Notes: a model not told the origin generated them from the sequence alone. 64,000 bases of DNA from Massilia sp. PDC64 (GCF_900101265.1 NZ_FMZS01000001.1:868001-932000); one strand, 5' to 3'. Positions 37,759 through 47,387 are shown, numbered from the stretch's first letter. A program made the numbers and translations.

Positions 37759-37792
37759 GCGCTGCTTTCTCGGCCGGATTCGGAAACAGCGC
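37759..37792 (-). promoter_or_regulatory. stem-loop directly upstream of the corA start codon
   Basis: GCGCTG with TTTC pairs with GAAA-CAGCGC to make a 10-bp stem with a one-base bulge and a 13-base loop. In the corA mRNA its 3' arm ends at the base before the AUG and contains the only Shine-Dalgarno-like purine run (GAGAAAG) in part, so translation initiation may be blocked when it folds. Confidence 0.45.
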
Positions 37793-37837
37793 AAGTGTAC
37801 CTGTAAGCCCTGAGGCCGGCCAGTCCGAACGCGTGTT

Positions 37838-37866
37838 TTGCGGTAAATACCAATCCAGACTATAGT
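37838..37866 (+). promoter_or_regulatory. candidate promoter of the second TonB receptor
   Basis: TTGCGG (37838-37843) and TATAGT (37861-37866), spaced by 17 bases, would start transcription near 37873 and give an 80-base leader. No Fur-type repeat is visible around it, in contrast to the first receptor. Confidence 0.5.
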
Positions 37867-37952
37867 CGGCCGGCGGCGGAATTCGTCCCGTCATCCGGTC
37901 CGTTCGTCCCTCGACCGCCCCGCGGCCGCGGCGGTTGCCGAATAATCCATCC

Positions 37953-40064
37953 ATGCACATCCTCCGATCCGGCGGCGCCGCCGCGCTGCTGCTGGCCATC
38001 CAGGCCGGCCTCCATGCCCAGACCGCGCCCATGCAACAGGTCGTCGTCAGCGCGGGCGCCGATGCGCAGCGCGCGCAGTCGACCACCACCGCCATCGTCG
38101 TCGGCCGCGACGAGATCCTGCGCCAGGGCGACGGCACTTTGTCCGACGTGCTGAAACGGCAACCCGGCATCACGGTCGACGCCAGCCCCGGCAAGGCGGC
38201 CACGATCCGCATGCGCGGCATGGGCGGCGGCTACGTGGCGCTGCTGCTCAACGGCTTGCCGGCGCCGGCCGGCTTCTCGCTGGAGTCGCTCGGCCCCGAC
38301 GTCATCGAGCGCATCGAGATCCAGCGCACTGCCACCGCCGAGACTTCCAGCCAGGCCGTGGCCGGCACGATCAACGTGATCCTGCGCCGCGCCGGTCCGG
38401 CCAGGGACACCGCCGCGACCGAGGTGAAGGCGGGCAGCGCCGTCGTGGACGGCTATCTCGCGCCGCAGCTCGTCGCCCAGCACAGCGGCCGCGCGGGCAC
38501 GCTGGCCTACACGCTCGTCGCCACGTTCAGGCACAACGAGAATCCTGTCACGGCCGTCACCACGGAAGCAGGCAGGCAGCCCGACCTGCTGCGCCGCATC
38601 GCCTGGTCCGACCACCAGACCGAGGAGATCGCGGAACTGGCGCCGCGCCTGACCTGGCAGCCGGACGCGCGCGACACCGTCACGGCGCAAGGCTATGTGC
38701 GCAAGCGCCGCTTCGACAACACCAAGCGCGAGGCGGAGACCACCGCGACCGGCAGCCCGACGGCGTTCCCGCATGCCGTCCAGCGCTTCGCGGCCGACCC
38801 GCTGCATGCCTATGCCGACGTGGCCTGGACCCGCAGGCTCGACGGCGGCGCGCGCGTGACGGCCAAGCTGTCCGGCTATTACACGGCGCGCGATGCCGAC
38901 TTCGTCTACCGCGGCATGGACCTGCGCGACGACCTGCTCGAGACCCATCGCGTCGCCTCCGGCCCGACAGAACGCGAATGGACGTTCAACGGCAGCTGGC
39001 GCCGTCCCCTGTGGCGCGGCCACCTGCTCGCGGCCGGCTGGGAGCTGGGCCGCAAGCGGCGCAGCGAATACCGGCGCGAACGCCAGACGGATGCCGACGA
39101 TGCCCTGCTGCTGGCCAGCGACGAGGACTACCGCGCCAGCGTCGCCCGCGGCGCCTTGTTCGTGCAGGACGAGTGGGACATCGACGACGCCTGGTCGGCC
39201 TACGTCGGCCTGCGCCGCGAAGACCTGCGCACGACGGGTGAGGGCAATGCGCACGCCGCGGTCGACGTCCACGCCGGCGCGTGGAGCCCGATCCTGCAGG
39301 CGCTGCTCAAGCCGGCGGGCGGGCGCGACCAGTTCCGCCTCGCGGCCAGCCGCACCTACAAGGCGCCGAACATCATCCAGCTGATGCCGCGCCGGTACAC
39401 CGTCGACAACAATAACAGCGCGACGAATCCCGACCAGCAGGGCAACCCGAACCTGCGCCCGGAACTGGCGCTCGCCGTCGACCTGGCGTGGGAACGGTAT
39501 ATGGGCAAGGACGGCATGGTGAGCGTCAGCGCGTTCCACAAGCGCATCCGCGACGTCACGCTGTACCGCACTTCCCTGGCCGACGGCGTGTGGACCGCGA
39601 TGCCGGACAACCTGGGCAGCGCGACCGTGCGCGGCATCGAATTCGAAGGCAAGGCGACGCGCGGCCCACTGGCGGCGCGCGTGAACCTGGCGCGCAACTG
39701 GTCGCACGTGGACAGCGTGCCGGGACCGGACAACCGCATCGAGGGACAGCCGGCGTACAGCGGCAACGTCGGCCTGGACTACGGCACCGCCCGCGTCGAC
39801 GTGGGCGGCACCTATGGCTACCGCGGCCGGGTGGCCGGCCGCACGAGCGCCTTGCTGTCCAGCGACGACGGCATCAAGCGCCAGCTCGACCTGTACGCGG
39901 TGTGGAAGCGCGACGCGACGACGCGGCTGCGGCTGTCCGTGGCGGACCTGCTGCACCGCGACTATCGCGAACGGGTGGCCTGGGACGGCGCCAGCCCGCG
40001 CGCGCGCACGACGGTCTACCGCGTGCGCACGACCTGGCGGATCGTCTGGGAAAAGGGACTGTGA
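37953..40064 (+). CDS. TonB-dependent receptor
   Basis: 703-residue outer-membrane receptor with a signal peptide (about residues 1-22), a TonB box QQVVVSA near residue 27, a plug with DVLKRQPGITVDASPGKAA, IRMRGMGGGYVALLLNG and VIERIEIQRTATAETSSQAVAGTINVILRR split across residues 65-145, and a barrel ending in RVRTTWRIVWEKGL. The C-terminal residue is Leu rather than the more usual Phe or Trp. Substrate unknown: it has no Fur box, metabolic neighbours or inner-membrane transporter nearby. It ends 29 bases before the convergent mtgA. Confidence 0.88.
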   Translation: MHILRSGGAAALLLAIQAGLHAQTAPMQQVVVSAGADAQRAQSTTTAIVVGRDEILRQGDGTLSDVLKRQPGITVDASPGKAATIRMRGMGGGYVALLLNGLPAPAGFSLESLGPDVIERIEIQRTATAETSSQAVAGTINVILRRAGPARDTAATEVKAGSAVVDGYLAPQLVAQHSGRAGTLAYTLVATFRHNENPVTAVTTEAGRQPDLLRRIAWSDHQTEEIAELAPRLTWQPDARDTVTAQGYVRKRRFDNTKREAETTATGSPTAFPHAVQRFAADPLHAYADVAWTRRLDGGARVTAKLSGYYTARDADFVYRGMDLRDDLLETHRVASGPTEREWTFNGSWRRPLWRGHLLAAGWELGRKRRSEYRRERQTDADDALLLASDEDYRASVARGALFVQDEWDIDDAWSAYVGLRREDLRTTGEGNAHAAVDVHAGAWSPILQALLKPAGGRDQFRLAASRTYKAPNIIQLMPRRYTVDNNNSATNPDQQGNPNLRPELALAVDLAWERYMGKDGMVSVSAFHKRIRDVTLYRTSLADGVWTAMPDNLGSATVRGIEFEGKATRGPLAARVNLARNWSHVDSVPGPDNRIEGQPAYSGNVGLDYGTARVDVGGTYGYRGRVAGRTSALLSSDDGIKRQLDLYAVWKRDATTRLRLSVADLLHRDYRERVAWDGASPRARTTVYRVRTTWRIVWEKGL

Positions 40065-40084
40065 AACGGGGGCTGTGAAACGGG
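40055..40084 (+). repeat. short tandem duplication across the receptor stop codon
   Basis: A 15-base unit of the form GGxCTGTGAAACGGG is present twice in a row, followed by a degraded third copy (CGCTGCGAATCAGGG). The first copy contains the stop codon of the TonB receptor, so a stop is repeated in each intact copy. Confidence 0.5.
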
Positions 40085-40093
40085 CGCTGCGAA

Positions 40094-40834
40094 TCAGGGC
40101 AGCTCGGCCGCGTTCATGCGGCGCTGGATGATCGCCGTGCGGCGCGCCAGGTAGCTGGTGTCGCGGTGGCGGTCGTAGTAGCGCGGGTTCGGCAGCATCA
40201 CGGCGAGGCGGGCGGCCTGGGCGGCGCTCAGGTTCGCGGCCGACGTGCGGAAGTAATGGCGCGCGGCGGCTTCGGCGCCGAATACGCCGCGGCCGAATTC
40301 GACCACGTTCAAATAGATCTCGAGGATGCGCTGCTTGTCCATCACCGCTTCCAGCATGTAGGCGATGATCAGTTCCTGGCCCTTGCGCAGGTAGTTGCGC
40401 GAGCCGGACAGGAACAAATTCTTGGCCAGCTGCTGGGTGATCGTCGAGCCGCCGCCCACGACCCTGTGCTTCTTGTTGTTACGCTCGTACGCCTTTTCCA
40501 GCGCGTCCCAGTCGACGCCGTCGTGGTCGACGAAATTCGAATCCTCGGAGGCGATCACGGCACGCTTGAGGTTATTCGAGATGCGGGCATACGGCACCCA
40601 CACGTGTTCCAGCTTCGCGTTCGGGTTCTGTTCGCGCAGCGCCGACAGTTGCTGGCGCATCATGCTCGTGGACGACGGATTGAACTGCGTCCACCAGCAC
40701 ACCATCGCGAAGAAATACAGCTGCAGCAGGACGACGAGCAGCAGCGGCCCGAGGATGATCCACTTCAGCCAGCGCCGGCCGCCGGTCTTCGCGCGCGCGG
40801 GCGCCCCCGCCTTGAGGGTGCCGATGCCGCTCAT
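40094..40834 (-). CDS. mtgA: monofunctional biosynthetic peptidoglycan transglycosylase
   Basis: 246-residue GT51 enzyme anchored by one N-terminal helix ([20 protein letters not shown]). It polymerises lipid II into glycan strands on the periplasmic side. The catalytic [13 protein letters not shown] motif lies near residue 95, [16 protein letters not shown] near 127 and the second catalytic Glu in [17 protein letters not shown] near 165. The ATG overlaps the aroE stop by four bases, the usual aroE-mtgA pairing in betaproteobacteria. Confidence 0.95.
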   Translation of the reverse strand: MSGIGTLKAGAPARAKTGGRRWLKWIILGPLLLVVLLQLYFFAMVCWWTQFNPSSTSMMRQQLSALREQNPNAKLEHVWVPYARISNNLKRAVIASEDSNFVDHDGVDWDALEKAYERNNKKHRVVGGGSTITQQLAKNLFLSGSRNYLRKGQELIIAYMLEAVMDKQRILEIYLNVVEFGRGVFGAEAAARHYFRTSAANLSAAQAARLAVMLPNPRYYDRHRDTSYLARRTAIIQRRMNAAELP

Positions 40835-41655
40835 GACCGTGCGCGCATGGCAGCCAGCAGGTCCGACGTCTCCGGCCGCACGCCGCGCCAGACGAAGAAC
40901 GCTTCCGCCGCCTGCTCGACGAGCATGCCGAGGCCGTCGCGCACGGTCGCGCCGTGGGATGCCGCGAATGCCATGAACGGCGTGGGATCCTTCCCGTACA
41001 TCATGTCCAGTGCCAGCGTCCCCGCGCGGAAGGCCGATGCGGGCACGGGCGGCAGGTCGGCCGACAGGCTCGCCGACGTGGCGTTGACGACGACGTCGAA
41101 CGGGCCCGCGATGTCGGCGAAGCCGCAGGCACTGATCTGCCCCGGGTACGCCACGTGATCGGCGAAGTGGGACACGAGCGCATCGGCCGTCGCGCGCGTG
41201 CGGTTGGCGATCACGATCGCTTCCGGTTTCTCGTTCAGGAACGGCAGGATGACGCCGCGCGCCGCGCCGCCCGCGCCCAGCAGCAGGACGCGCCTGCCGG
41301 CGAGTGGCACGCCGGCATTTTTCACGATGTCCGCGACGAGGCCCGGACCGTCCGTGTTGTCGCCGACGATCTCCCCACCTTCGAAGCGCAAGGTGTTGAC
41401 GGCACCCGCCAGGCGCGCCCGCGCTTCCAGCCGGGTGGCCAGCGCGGCCGCTTCCAGCTTGAACGGCACCGTCACGTTGGCGCCGCGGAAGCCCTGCGCG
41501 ACGAGGTCGCGGACGGTGTCCGCAAAACCGTCCAGCGGCGCGAGGCACCGTTCGTACGAGATGTCCTGGCCGGTCGTGGCCGCGAAGGCGGCGTGGATGT
41601 CCGGCGATTTGCTGTGGGCGATCGGGTTGCCGATCACGCAATATTTATCCGTCAT
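40831..41655 (-). CDS. aroE: shikimate dehydrogenase
   Basis: 274-residue NADPH-dependent enzyme reducing 3-dehydroshikimate to shikimate. The substrate site [17 protein letters not shown] is at the N-terminus, the catalytic Lys and Asp lie in [10 protein letters not shown] near residue 66 and DNTDGPG near 104, and the nucleotide loop GAGGAARGV near 128 is followed by NRTRA, consistent with NADP. It is translationally coupled to mtgA; the TonB-C gene precedes it by 11 bases. Confidence 0.96.
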   Translation of the reverse strand: MTDKYCVIGNPIAHSKSPDIHAAFAATTGQDISYERCLAPLDGFADTVRDLVAQGFRGANVTVPFKLEAAALATRLEARARLAGAVNTLRFEGGEIVGDNTDGPGLVADIVKNAGVPLAGRRVLLLGAGGAARGVILPFLNEKPEAIVIANRTRATADALVSHFADHVAYPGQISACGFADIAGPFDVVVNATSASLSADLPPVPASAFRAGTLALDMMYGKDPTPFMAFAASHGATVRDGLGMLVEQAAEAFFVWRGVRPETSDLLAAMRARS

Positions 41656-41666
41656 GAGATCTCCTG

Positions 41667-42548
41667 TTATCCTTCGCCGCGCAGTTCGGCCTGCAGTTTT
41701 TCCTCGCGGGTGAATTTGAAGCGGGTGACGACGATCCAGAGGTCGTCCTTGTCGGTCGAGCGCATATTGGCCGGGAATTTGCCGAACGGCGCGGCGCGGC
41801 GCACGATCGCCAGCGCGGCCTTGTCCAGCGCCGGATTGCCGGAACTGCGCTCGACGCGCGGTCCGCCTTCTTTTTCATAGAGCGTCCCGTCCTGGAAGAT
41901 CGGGATGTAAACGACCAGCTCGCCGTACAGCTTCTTGCCGTTCTGCTGCGGGAAGTTCAAGGTGCCGACCTCCTCCACGCGCTTCTGCATCGCCTTGTAA
42001 TACATGGCGTAGCCGACCTCGCGCGTGCTGGGGCTGATGAACGTCTTCTTCGGGCGCTTGTTCTCGTCGGCGATGCGCTGGGTGATCTCGGCCGTCATGC
42101 GCGCGATGGCCTTGGTGGAGTCAAGGTTGTCCTCGCCCGTGCGGGTGGGGTCGGGCTTCGTCTGTTCGGCGACGGGCGCGCTGTTGAACTGCGACTGGCG
42201 CATCTTCGTCAGCACGCTTTTCTGCTGCTGTTCCAGTTCGGCGATACGGCGCTGCAGGGCCTTGATGCTGTCGCCGTTCTCGACCTTGCGCAGGTCCGGC
42301 AGCGGCGACTGGGCGCGTCCCGCATCCGCGTTGCCGCCGCCGTCCAGGTTGGCCTGGGCCAGCGCGTCCGCCTTGACGGGGGCGCGCGCATGCTTGGCGT
42401 TGACCAGGATGACCTCCAGGCCCGGATCGGCCGGCTGCAGCCGGAACGCGTCCGGCGCGGCGAAGCGGACCGCCAGCAGGGAAGCGTGCGCCAGCACCGA
42501 GAAGGCGATGGCGATCATCAGGGGACGGTTGTGTCGGAGGGTGTTCAC
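41667..42548 (-). CDS. TonB C-terminal domain protein
   Basis: 293-residue periplasm-spanning protein: an N-terminal membrane anchor (LMIAIAFSVLAHASLLAVRF, with the transmembrane His seen in TonB-type anchors), a long linker with a coiled-coil stretch near residues 90-115 (IKALQRRIAELEQQQ) and a C-terminal TonB fold (ELVVYIPIFQDGTLYEKEGG, ALAIVRRAAPFGKFP). It resembles the energy transducer TonB but the Pro/Lys-rich linker is weak, and no exbBD is nearby. It could energise receptors such as the two in this window. Confidence 0.8.
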   Translation of the reverse strand: MNTLRHNRPLMIAIAFSVLAHASLLAVRFAAPDAFRLQPADPGLEVILVNAKHARAPVKADALAQANLDGGGNADAGRAQSPLPDLRKVENGDSIKALQRRIAELEQQQKSVLTKMRQSQFNSAPVAEQTKPDPTRTGEDNLDSTKAIARMTAEITQRIADENKRPKKTFISPSTREVGYAMYYKAMQKRVEEVGTLNFPQQNGKKLYGELVVYIPIFQDGTLYEKEGGPRVERSSGNPALDKAALAIVRRAAPFGKFPANMRSTDKDDLWIVVTRFKFTREEKLQAELRGEG

Positions 42549-42690
42549 GCGCTGCGGGGTGGGACGGTTGGGGTCATGGAACTCCCCATTCTACCGTGCA
42601 GGCCGGCGTCTTTGCGAGCCTTGCGGAAAGACCCGACCGTTGATGCAACAAGATATTGTCGACGTTTCAACGATCGGTGTCAGCCTCGCA

Positions 42691-44739
42691 TCACGCGGCC
42701 TGCTCGCCCGTGACGTCCGTCTGCGTTTCCGGATCGGTGACGGCCACGGCGCCCTCGGCTTCGGCCGCTTCCGCCGCAGCTGCCTCGCCCGTGTCTTCTT
42801 CCTCGTCCAGGCCCAGCTCCTCGGCCGCTTCCGGCGCCACGGCCGCCACTTCGAGCAGGCGCGCCTCCAGCGACAGGTCGACCTCGTCCCAGCGCACGAT
42901 GTCCAGGCGGACCTGGGCGCCGCGCGCCGCCTGCGGCATGCCCGGCAGGCGGATCACGAGCGGGATCTCGACGAGGCGCAGCACCTCGTCCTTCAGCACG
43001 ACCGCATCCACCTGTTTCGCATGTTCCTGGGCCAGCCAGCGCAGGCACCAGTAACGCTCCATGTTCTGCTGGAAGTCGTTGTAGGCCGAGTAGGCGGCAT
43101 CGAACGCGGAGACGATCGAGAACAGCGTCGCATCGCGGTGCTTGAACGGCGCGACGAGCGGCGCGGTCACGCCGTTGCTCGCGCACGCGAGGATCTGCCA
43201 CTGGTTCACGAGGTCCGTGTAGCGGCGCAGCGGCGACGTCGACCAGGCGTATTGATCGACGCCGAGGCCCTGGTGCGGCGCCGCGTGCGTGACCATGCGC
43301 ACCTGCATCTTGGCGGCCCAGCCGCCGGCGCCCGGGCCCTGCGAGCGGTAGATGCCCGGCACGCCGCAATCGTGCAGCAGCTTGCCCCACGTGCTGTTCG
43401 CGAAGATCATCAGCTCGGCCACGATCTTGTCCAGCGGCGCGCCGCGCTTGCGGCGCACGATCGTGACGACGTCGTTCTCGACGTAGAAATTGAAGTCGAC
43501 GCGGTTCGCCTGTTCCGGTTTCAAGCCGAACGCTTCGCGCTTCTTCATGCGGCCCGCTTCCAGCTGCAGCGCCCATTGCCACAGCAGGCCCAGTTCCATC
43601 TTGTGCGGGTAATCGCCTTCGCCGTTGTTCAGCGTCTCCTCGTTGACGACGTCGTCGAGGTCGTTGTGGCGCAGGTTGTTCTTGACGGGCACGCGCTCGG
43701 CGCGGGTCGTCGTCGAGATCACCGTCCAGGTCGTCGGGTCCAGCACCGCATACAGCGACAGCGCCGGGCAATCGTTGCCCTCGGCCAGCGTGTAGGCGTC
43801 GACGACGTCGTCCGGCAGCATCGTGATCTTGTCGCCCGGCATATACACGGTCGACATGCGCGCGCGGGCGATCTTGTCGATGGCGTCGTCGGGACGGATG
43901 CCCAGGCCCGGCGCCGCGATGTGGATGCCCACGCGGACGGTGCCGTCATCCAGCTTCTCGACGGAGAACGCGTCGTCGATCTCGGTCGTCGTCACGTCAT
44001 CGATCGAGAACGCGGCCACGTTCGCCAGCGGCAGGTCGGACGGAGGGGTCGGCACGGCAACCTGCGGGAAGCCGGCGCCGCGCGGGAAGTGTTCGAACAG
44101 GAAGCGGCCCATGTGCAGTTCCTTGGCCGACGCGATGCCGCCCGTGGACAGCATCAGGCGCGGGGCCGTCGTCTGCAACTCGTCGGCCGCCGTTTCGAGG
44201 GCCTTGTATTCGATGCTGTTCTTGTCCGGCTTGAACAGCAGTTGCTGGACGAGGGGCTGCATCGCCTGCGGCAGCTTGCCGGCCTTCAGTTCCTCGACAT
44301 ACGCGGCCTGGATGATGGCCTGCTGTTTCTTCTTTTCGATGCCCGCGAGCGCCGCGCGCAGCGATTGTTCCGGCGCCGCCTTGTAGCGGCCGCGGCCCTT
44401 CTTGTAGAAATAGATCGGCGCGCCGTGCAGCGCCAGCACGAGTCCGGCCGCTTCGAACGGCAGCGGCGCATGGCCGAAGTATTCGGCGCCCAGCTCGGCG
44501 AACCCGAATTCTTCCTGGCCCGCGACTTCCCACAGGAATTCCAGGTCGACGTCCGCAGCGACCGCCTTCGCCTGCTCGAGCAGCGTGGCGGGATCGGGCT
44601 TGTCGAACTGCAGCATCACGTCACGCGCCTTGACCTTGGTGCGCTTCCCGCTCGGCATTTCGACCTGATAGGCCTCGCCCGCCTGCGACAGCACGGTGCC
44701 GACCTTGAAATCGCCGGACTCTTCGAAAAATAAGTTCAT
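42691..44739 (-). CDS. RNB-domain exoribonuclease (RNase II/R-like)
   Basis: 682-residue 3'-5' exoribonuclease homologue. The central RNB domain contains FSIDDVTTTEIDDAF near residue 249, the equivalent of the four-Asp metal site of RNase II but with Glu in the place of the second Asp, and WSTSPLRRYTDLVNQW near residue 510, which carries the catalytic Arg. The C-terminus is unusual: a short OB-like region followed by an Ala/Glu-rich acidic tail of about 50 residues. It is flanked by ubiC (4-base overlap) and, after 142 non-coding bases, the TonB-C gene. RNA target unknown. Confidence 0.85.
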   Translation of the reverse strand: MNLFFEESGDFKVGTVLSQAGEAYQVEMPSGKRTKVKARDVMLQFDKPDPATLLEQAKAVAADVDLEFLWEVAGQEEFGFAELGAEYFGHAPLPFEAAGLVLALHGAPIYFYKKGRGRYKAAPEQSLRAALAGIEKKKQQAIIQAAYVEELKAGKLPQAMQPLVQQLLFKPDKNSIEYKALETAADELQTTAPRLMLSTGGIASAKELHMGRFLFEHFPRGAGFPQVAVPTPPSDLPLANVAAFSIDDVTTTEIDDAFSVEKLDDGTVRVGIHIAAPGLGIRPDDAIDKIARARMSTVYMPGDKITMLPDDVVDAYTLAEGNDCPALSLYAVLDPTTWTVISTTTRAERVPVKNNLRHNDLDDVVNEETLNNGEGDYPHKMELGLLWQWALQLEAGRMKKREAFGLKPEQANRVDFNFYVENDVVTIVRRKRGAPLDKIVAELMIFANSTWGKLLHDCGVPGIYRSQGPGAGGWAAKMQVRMVTHAAPHQGLGVDQYAWSTSPLRRYTDLVNQWQILACASNGVTAPLVAPFKHRDATLFSIVSAFDAAYSAYNDFQQNMERYWCLRWLAQEHAKQVDAVVLKDEVLRLVEIPLVIRLPGMPQAARGAQVRLDIVRWDEVDLSLEARLLEVAAVAPEAAEELGLDEEEDTGEAAAAEAAEAEGAVAVTDPETQTDVTGEQAA

Positions 44740-45329
44740 TTTGTATTCGTATTCATATTGGTTGCGGTCGCCACGAGATCGAGCACCTCGGGCAGGAAGA
44801 CCTCGGTGACCAGCAGCAGTCCCTGGCGGCGGCGATACACGCAGCGCCGCGCAAAATAAGTCTCGCGCGCCGGACCGTCACGTCCGAGCGCGGCGTGCAC
44901 GCGGGCCAGCAGCGGATGGCCGGGACGCACCCGCGCGAATTCCAGCTCGCCGCGCGTCACCCGCGGATCGTAAAACAGCGTCGTGCCGAGCGACCGTTCG
45001 CCCAGCGCCGAAAACAGGGGCCAGTCGCTCGCGCTCGCACTCATCGGCACGACGGTGTGGCCGTACACGACCGGTTGCCCGTCGCAGCGCAGCAGTACCT
45101 CGCGTTCCCACACGCGCCGGGGCCGCGCCAGGCCGATTGCCTCGGCCTCGTCCGCCAGGCAGACATTGCCCGCCTGGCGCAGTTTCTGTACCCGGAACTG
45201 CCGGCTGTGCGCAATCAGGCGCGCCGTCAGCGAACCCGGCGTCGTCAGCCAGTCGCGCATGGCGGCCGGCGCCCCCACGCCGGCCGGATGCGCCAGCCAG
45301 CGGGCCCGGCGCAGCGACGCGGGCCTCAC
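44736..45329 (-). CDS. ubiC: chorismate--pyruvate lyase
   Basis: 197-residue enzyme that cleaves chorismate to 4-hydroxybenzoate and pyruvate, the entry to ubiquinone synthesis. The pattern fits the family: WLTTPGSLTARLIAHSRQF near residue 27, LADEAEAIGL, WEREVLLRCDGQPVVYGHTV near residue 75, and a C-terminal ETYFARRCVYRRRQGLLLVTEVFLPE. It overlaps its neighbours on both sides by four bases. Confidence 0.9.
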   Translation of the reverse strand: MRPASLRRARWLAHPAGVGAPAAMRDWLTTPGSLTARLIAHSRQFRVQKLRQAGNVCLADEAEAIGLARPRRVWEREVLLRCDGQPVVYGHTVVPMSASASDWPLFSALGERSLGTTLFYDPRVTRGELEFARVRPGHPLLARVHAALGRDGPARETYFARRCVYRRRQGLLLVTEVFLPEVLDLVATATNMNTNTK

Positions 45330-45946
45330 TGACGGTGGTCCGATCCGGCGTCGCCTTCGCTTCGATTATCCGTCAGGCAGAAGGCCAGCACCTCATCGAC
45401 ATACTGCTCGAATTCCGACACCGCGTGGTCGCTGCCCTGAATGACGTGCTGGTGCGCGCCCGCGTAATGCGCAACCATGTCGCGGTAGTCCAACACCTCG
45501 TCGCCCGTGGCAGCCAGCAGGAAATAACGTTCCGGCCGCGTGATCCGGGCCACCTTCAGTGCCGCCAGCTCGTCGATGTACTCGCGCTTGAATTCGAACG
45601 GCTCGCCCGTATGCCATTCCGTCGTGATGCCGACGTGTTTATCCAGGTCTTTCAGGGGATCGACGGCCGGATTGATCAGCGCGGCGCGGCAGCCGAAGCG
45701 TTCCGCCAGCCACGTGGCGTAGAAACCGCCCAGCGAGGAGCCGATGATGCCCAGGTTACCGGCATGGCGCGCGACCAACGTGAGGACGAGGTCCATCGCG
45801 GCCTTCGGCGAGGCCGGCAGTTGCGGGCAGATCAGGTCGCCGGCGCGGCCGGCCGCTTCCATCCGCTGCTGCACCACTCTCGCCTTGAACGAGCGTGGGG
45901 ACGAGCGGAAGCCGTGCAGATAGAGAAGATGCGGTGTCCCGCTCAT
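45326..45946 (-). CDS. YqiA/YcfP family alpha/beta hydrolase (esterase)
   Basis: 206-residue alpha/beta hydrolase. LLYLHGFRSSPRSFKA near the N-terminus is the oxyanion-side loop, GSSLGGFYATWLAERF near residue 70 carries the nucleophilic Ser, and GDEVLDYRDM and GSDHAVSEFE supply the Asp and His of the triad. Relatives hydrolyse short acyl esters in vitro; the natural substrate is not known. Coupled by 4-base overlaps to mpl upstream and ubiC downstream. Confidence 0.88.
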   Translation of the reverse strand: MSGTPHLLYLHGFRSSPRSFKARVVQQRMEAAGRAGDLICPQLPASPKAAMDLVLTLVARHAGNLGIIGSSLGGFYATWLAERFGCRAALINPAVDPLKDLDKHVGITTEWHTGEPFEFKREYIDELAALKVARITRPERYFLLAATGDEVLDYRDMVAHYAGAHQHVIQGSDHAVSEFEQYVDEVLAFCLTDNRSEGDAGSDHRQ

Positions 45947-47313
45947 GCCGCCATCGCCTCCAGCAGCTTCTGGTGCACGCCGCCGAAGCCGCCATTGCTC
46001 ATCACGAGGATGTGGTCGCCCGGCTGCGCGGCCTGGACGATCGCCTGCACCATGTAGTCGAGCTGGTCGAAGCTGTGCGCGTTCGCGCCCAACGGCTTCA
46101 GGGCGTCGGCCAGCGACCAGCCCAGCGCCTGCTGGCTGCCGAAGCCGAACACGAGGTCGGCATCCTTCAGGCTGCCCGGCAGTGCATCCTTCATGGCGCC
46201 CAGCTTCATCGTGTTCGAGCGGGGCTCCAGCACGGCGAGGATGCGGCCACTGGTGCCGATCTTCTGGCGCAGGCCGCCGACGGTGGTCGCGATCGCGGTC
46301 GGATGGTGCGCGAAGTCGTCATACACCGTCACGCCATTCACGACGCCGCGCACTTCCATGCGCCGCTTGACGTTCTGGAAGCGGCCCAGCGACTCGATCG
46401 CCTGCGCGGGCGGCACGCCCACGTGGCGGGCGGCGGCGATGGCGGCCAGCGCGTTGCTGCGGTTGTGGTGGCCCGTCAGGTCCCAGTGGACGGTGCCCTG
46501 CTTGTCGCCCTTGAACAAGACGTCGAAGCTGGAACCGCCCGGATGCTCGACGAGGCTCCAGTCCACGCCGTCGGACGAGCCGAAACTTTCCTTCTCGCTC
46601 CAGCAACCGCGCTTCAGCACGCGCGCCAGCGACGCCTCGTCGCCGTTCACGACGATCCGGCCGACACCGGGCACGGTGCGCACGAGGTGGTGGAATTGGG
46701 TCTCGATGGCGCCGATATCGGGGAAGATGTCGGCGTGATCGTATTCGAGGTTGTTCAGCACAGCCGTCTTGGCATGGTAGTGCACGAACTTCGAACGCTT
46801 GTCGAAGAAGGCCGTGTCGTACTCGTCCGCCTCGATCACGAAGAAATCGGAATCAGTTTCTCCGGACAGGCGCGCGGACACGCCGAAGTTCAGCGGCACG
46901 CCGCCGATCAGGAACCCCGGCGAATAACCGGCATCTTCCAGGATCCACGCCAGCATCGACGTCGTCGTCGTCTTGCCGTGCGTGCCCGCGACGGCGAGTA
47001 CCCATTTATTACGGAGAATATGGTCGCCGATCCATTGCGGGCCGGAGACGTACGGCAGGCCGCGGTTCAGGATTTCCTCGACGAGCGGATTCCCGCGCGT
47101 CATCACGTTGCCGACGACGTACAGATCCGGGTTCAGGTTCACCTGGTCGGGCCCGTAACCCTGGATCAGCTCGATGCCCTGGGCTTCGAGCTGGGTGCTC
47201 ATCGGAGGGTAGACGTTGGCGTCGCACCCGGTGACGCGGTGGCCGGCCTCTTTGGCCAGCACCGCGAGGCCGCCCATGAAGGTGCCGCAGATGCCGAGGA
47301 TATGGATGTGCAT
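45943..47313 (-). CDS. mpl: UDP-N-acetylmuramate:L-alanyl-gamma-D-glutamyl-meso-diaminopimelate ligase
   Basis: 456-residue Mur-ligase-family enzyme that joins recycled tripeptide to UDP-MurNAc, saving cell-wall peptides. The opening HIHILGICGTFMGGLAVLA is typical of Mpl, GTHGKTTTTSMLAW near residue 110 is the ATP P-loop, EADEYDTAFFDKRSKF near 172 and YDDFAHHPTAI near 330 are further Mur motifs. First gene of the mpl-esterase-ubiC-RNB run, divergent from the nucleotidyltransferase-like gene. Confidence 0.95.
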   Translation of the reverse strand: MHIHILGICGTFMGGLAVLAKEAGHRVTGCDANVYPPMSTQLEAQGIELIQGYGPDQVNLNPDLYVVGNVMTRGNPLVEEILNRGLPYVSGPQWIGDHILRNKWVLAVAGTHGKTTTTSMLAWILEDAGYSPGFLIGGVPLNFGVSARLSGETDSDFFVIEADEYDTAFFDKRSKFVHYHAKTAVLNNLEYDHADIFPDIGAIETQFHHLVRTVPGVGRIVVNGDEASLARVLKRGCWSEKESFGSSDGVDWSLVEHPGGSSFDVLFKGDKQGTVHWDLTGHHNRSNALAAIAAARHVGVPPAQAIESLGRFQNVKRRMEVRGVVNGVTVYDDFAHHPTAIATTVGGLRQKIGTSGRILAVLEPRSNTMKLGAMKDALPGSLKDADLVFGFGSQQALGWSLADALKPLGANAHSFDQLDYMVQAIVQAAQPGDHILVMSNGGFGGVHQKLLEAMAA

Positions 47314-47387
47314 GACGTGCCGAAGGGATCTCTGTAATAGCGAATACGCGATTCTACCCGACGCGATGCCATTTTCCTTTCAAGAGT

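Noticed and set aside
42025..44733. 902-codon frame antisense to the RNB nuclease and TonB-C genes
   Set aside because: It spans two genuine genes and an intergenic gap on the other strand and has no recognisable domain.
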